Program-made: the position numbers and the translations under genes | The notes under the pieces: generated by a model | Told to the model about the DNA's origin: nothing | The model's input: the letters and a program-made list of their open reading frames with translations, nothing else | Database searches by the model: none | Assembly (NCBI GenBank): GCA_046292345.1 | Contig: JBKBRC010000009.1 | Coordinates: 1-64,000 of the forward strand | DNA: 64,000 bases | Source of the DNA: JBKBRC01 sp046292345 | Lineage (GTDB): Bacteria > Bacteroidota > Rhodothermia > Rhodothermales > Rubricoccaceae | Direction of reading: 5' to 3' | Shown here: positions 62,502 through 64,000 of the stretch, piece after piece | Layout: each line of letters starts with the position of its first letter | Position numbering within the stretch: the first letter of the stretch is position 1

Positions 62502-62562
62502 GGCCCCTTCCTATGCAATCCCTTTGGCGCGTCCATGTTTGCGCGCATCTACGCTGGCAGGC

Positions 62563-62596
62563 AAAAAAAAGGCGGCCTCCCCCGGGGGAGGCCGCC
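62563..62596 (-). terminator. Intrinsic terminator of acnA
   Basis: Read on the minus strand, a GC-rich perfect 13-bp palindrome (GGCGGCCTCCCCC with its complement) is followed by a run of eight T. It lies 48 bp after the aconitase stop codon. Confidence 0.93.
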
Positions 62597-62643
62597 CGGT
62601 CCGCGCCTGGCGGGAAGCAGCGAGCGGTCGGGAGCGGCCTCCC

Positions 62644-64000
<1,357 letters not shown>

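Overview
The window looks like a chromosomal piece of a GC-rich member of the Bacteroidota/Rhodothermota (inference). The grounds are six TonB-dependent or related outer-membrane receptors (mostly with an N-terminal carboxypeptidase-regulatory-like domain), many short lipoproteins, a Rhodothermales-like 16S gene, and the absence of Shine-Dalgarno sequences before start codons. The 3' end of the 16S gene itself lacks the usual CCTCC anti-Shine-Dalgarno core. Two runs of 100 N (8303-8402 and 28785-28884) are scaffold joins. Each is flanked by an exact 121-bp repeat of the same sequence, so the N runs are probably not real missing DNA.

Region 1 (about 0.2-33.5 kb) is a transition-metal acquisition island. 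It starts with a copper set on the minus strand (SCO, PCu(A)C, CusF-like). A plus-strand zinc-like set follows: His/Cys-rich exported protein, FAD oxidoreductase, AztD-like propeller chaperone, His-rich lipoprotein, ZnuD-like receptor, lipoprotein, COG0523 GTPase and DsrE-like protein. Next is a tightly packed run: TonB receptor, DUF4876 lipoprotein, DUF6850-like barrel, unknown lipoprotein, DsbA-like protein, a second COG0523 GTPase with a degenerate G4 motif, and a NosFY-like ABC exporter with two DUF3526-type permeases. It ends with an exported lipoprotein superoxide dismutase and a second ZnuD-like receptor. A complete haem system closes the island: hmuTUVS on plus, and hmuR plus a DUF11-HmuY fusion on minus. 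Both haem units carry the same TAGA-N5-TCTA operator just before the first gene.

Region 2 (33.5-44.6 kb) has a LytTR regulator, a thioesterase, and a class I ribonucleotide reductase (nrdB-nrdA) whose small subunit has Leu in place of the radical Tyr (class Ic type). A textbook cobalamin riboswitch lies on the same strand upstream. A fragment of a TonB-receptor C-terminus, a lipoprotein, a large outer-membrane barrel protein and a PIG-L deacetylase follow.

Region 3 (44.7-52.7 kb) is mainly housekeeping: typA, a TerB/PH-like protein of unknown role, a DnaJ-like co-chaperone, a stand-alone biotin carboxylase, a PhzF epimerase, pyrR and a PASTA protein. Region 4 (52.7-58.6 kb) is a complete rRNA operon (16S, tRNA-Ile, tRNA-Ala, 23S, 5S) with two tandem promoters and a strong terminator. 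Region 5 (58.6-64 kb) has a thioredoxin-reductase-like enzyme, another TonB receptor and the 3' part of aconitase, cut by the window edge.

A pattern runs through the whole window: short perfect or near-perfect tandem duplications of 9-21 bp, 2-5 copies, sitting mostly at gene starts, gene ends or in signal peptides and tails. Both scaffold breaks fall on such arrays.
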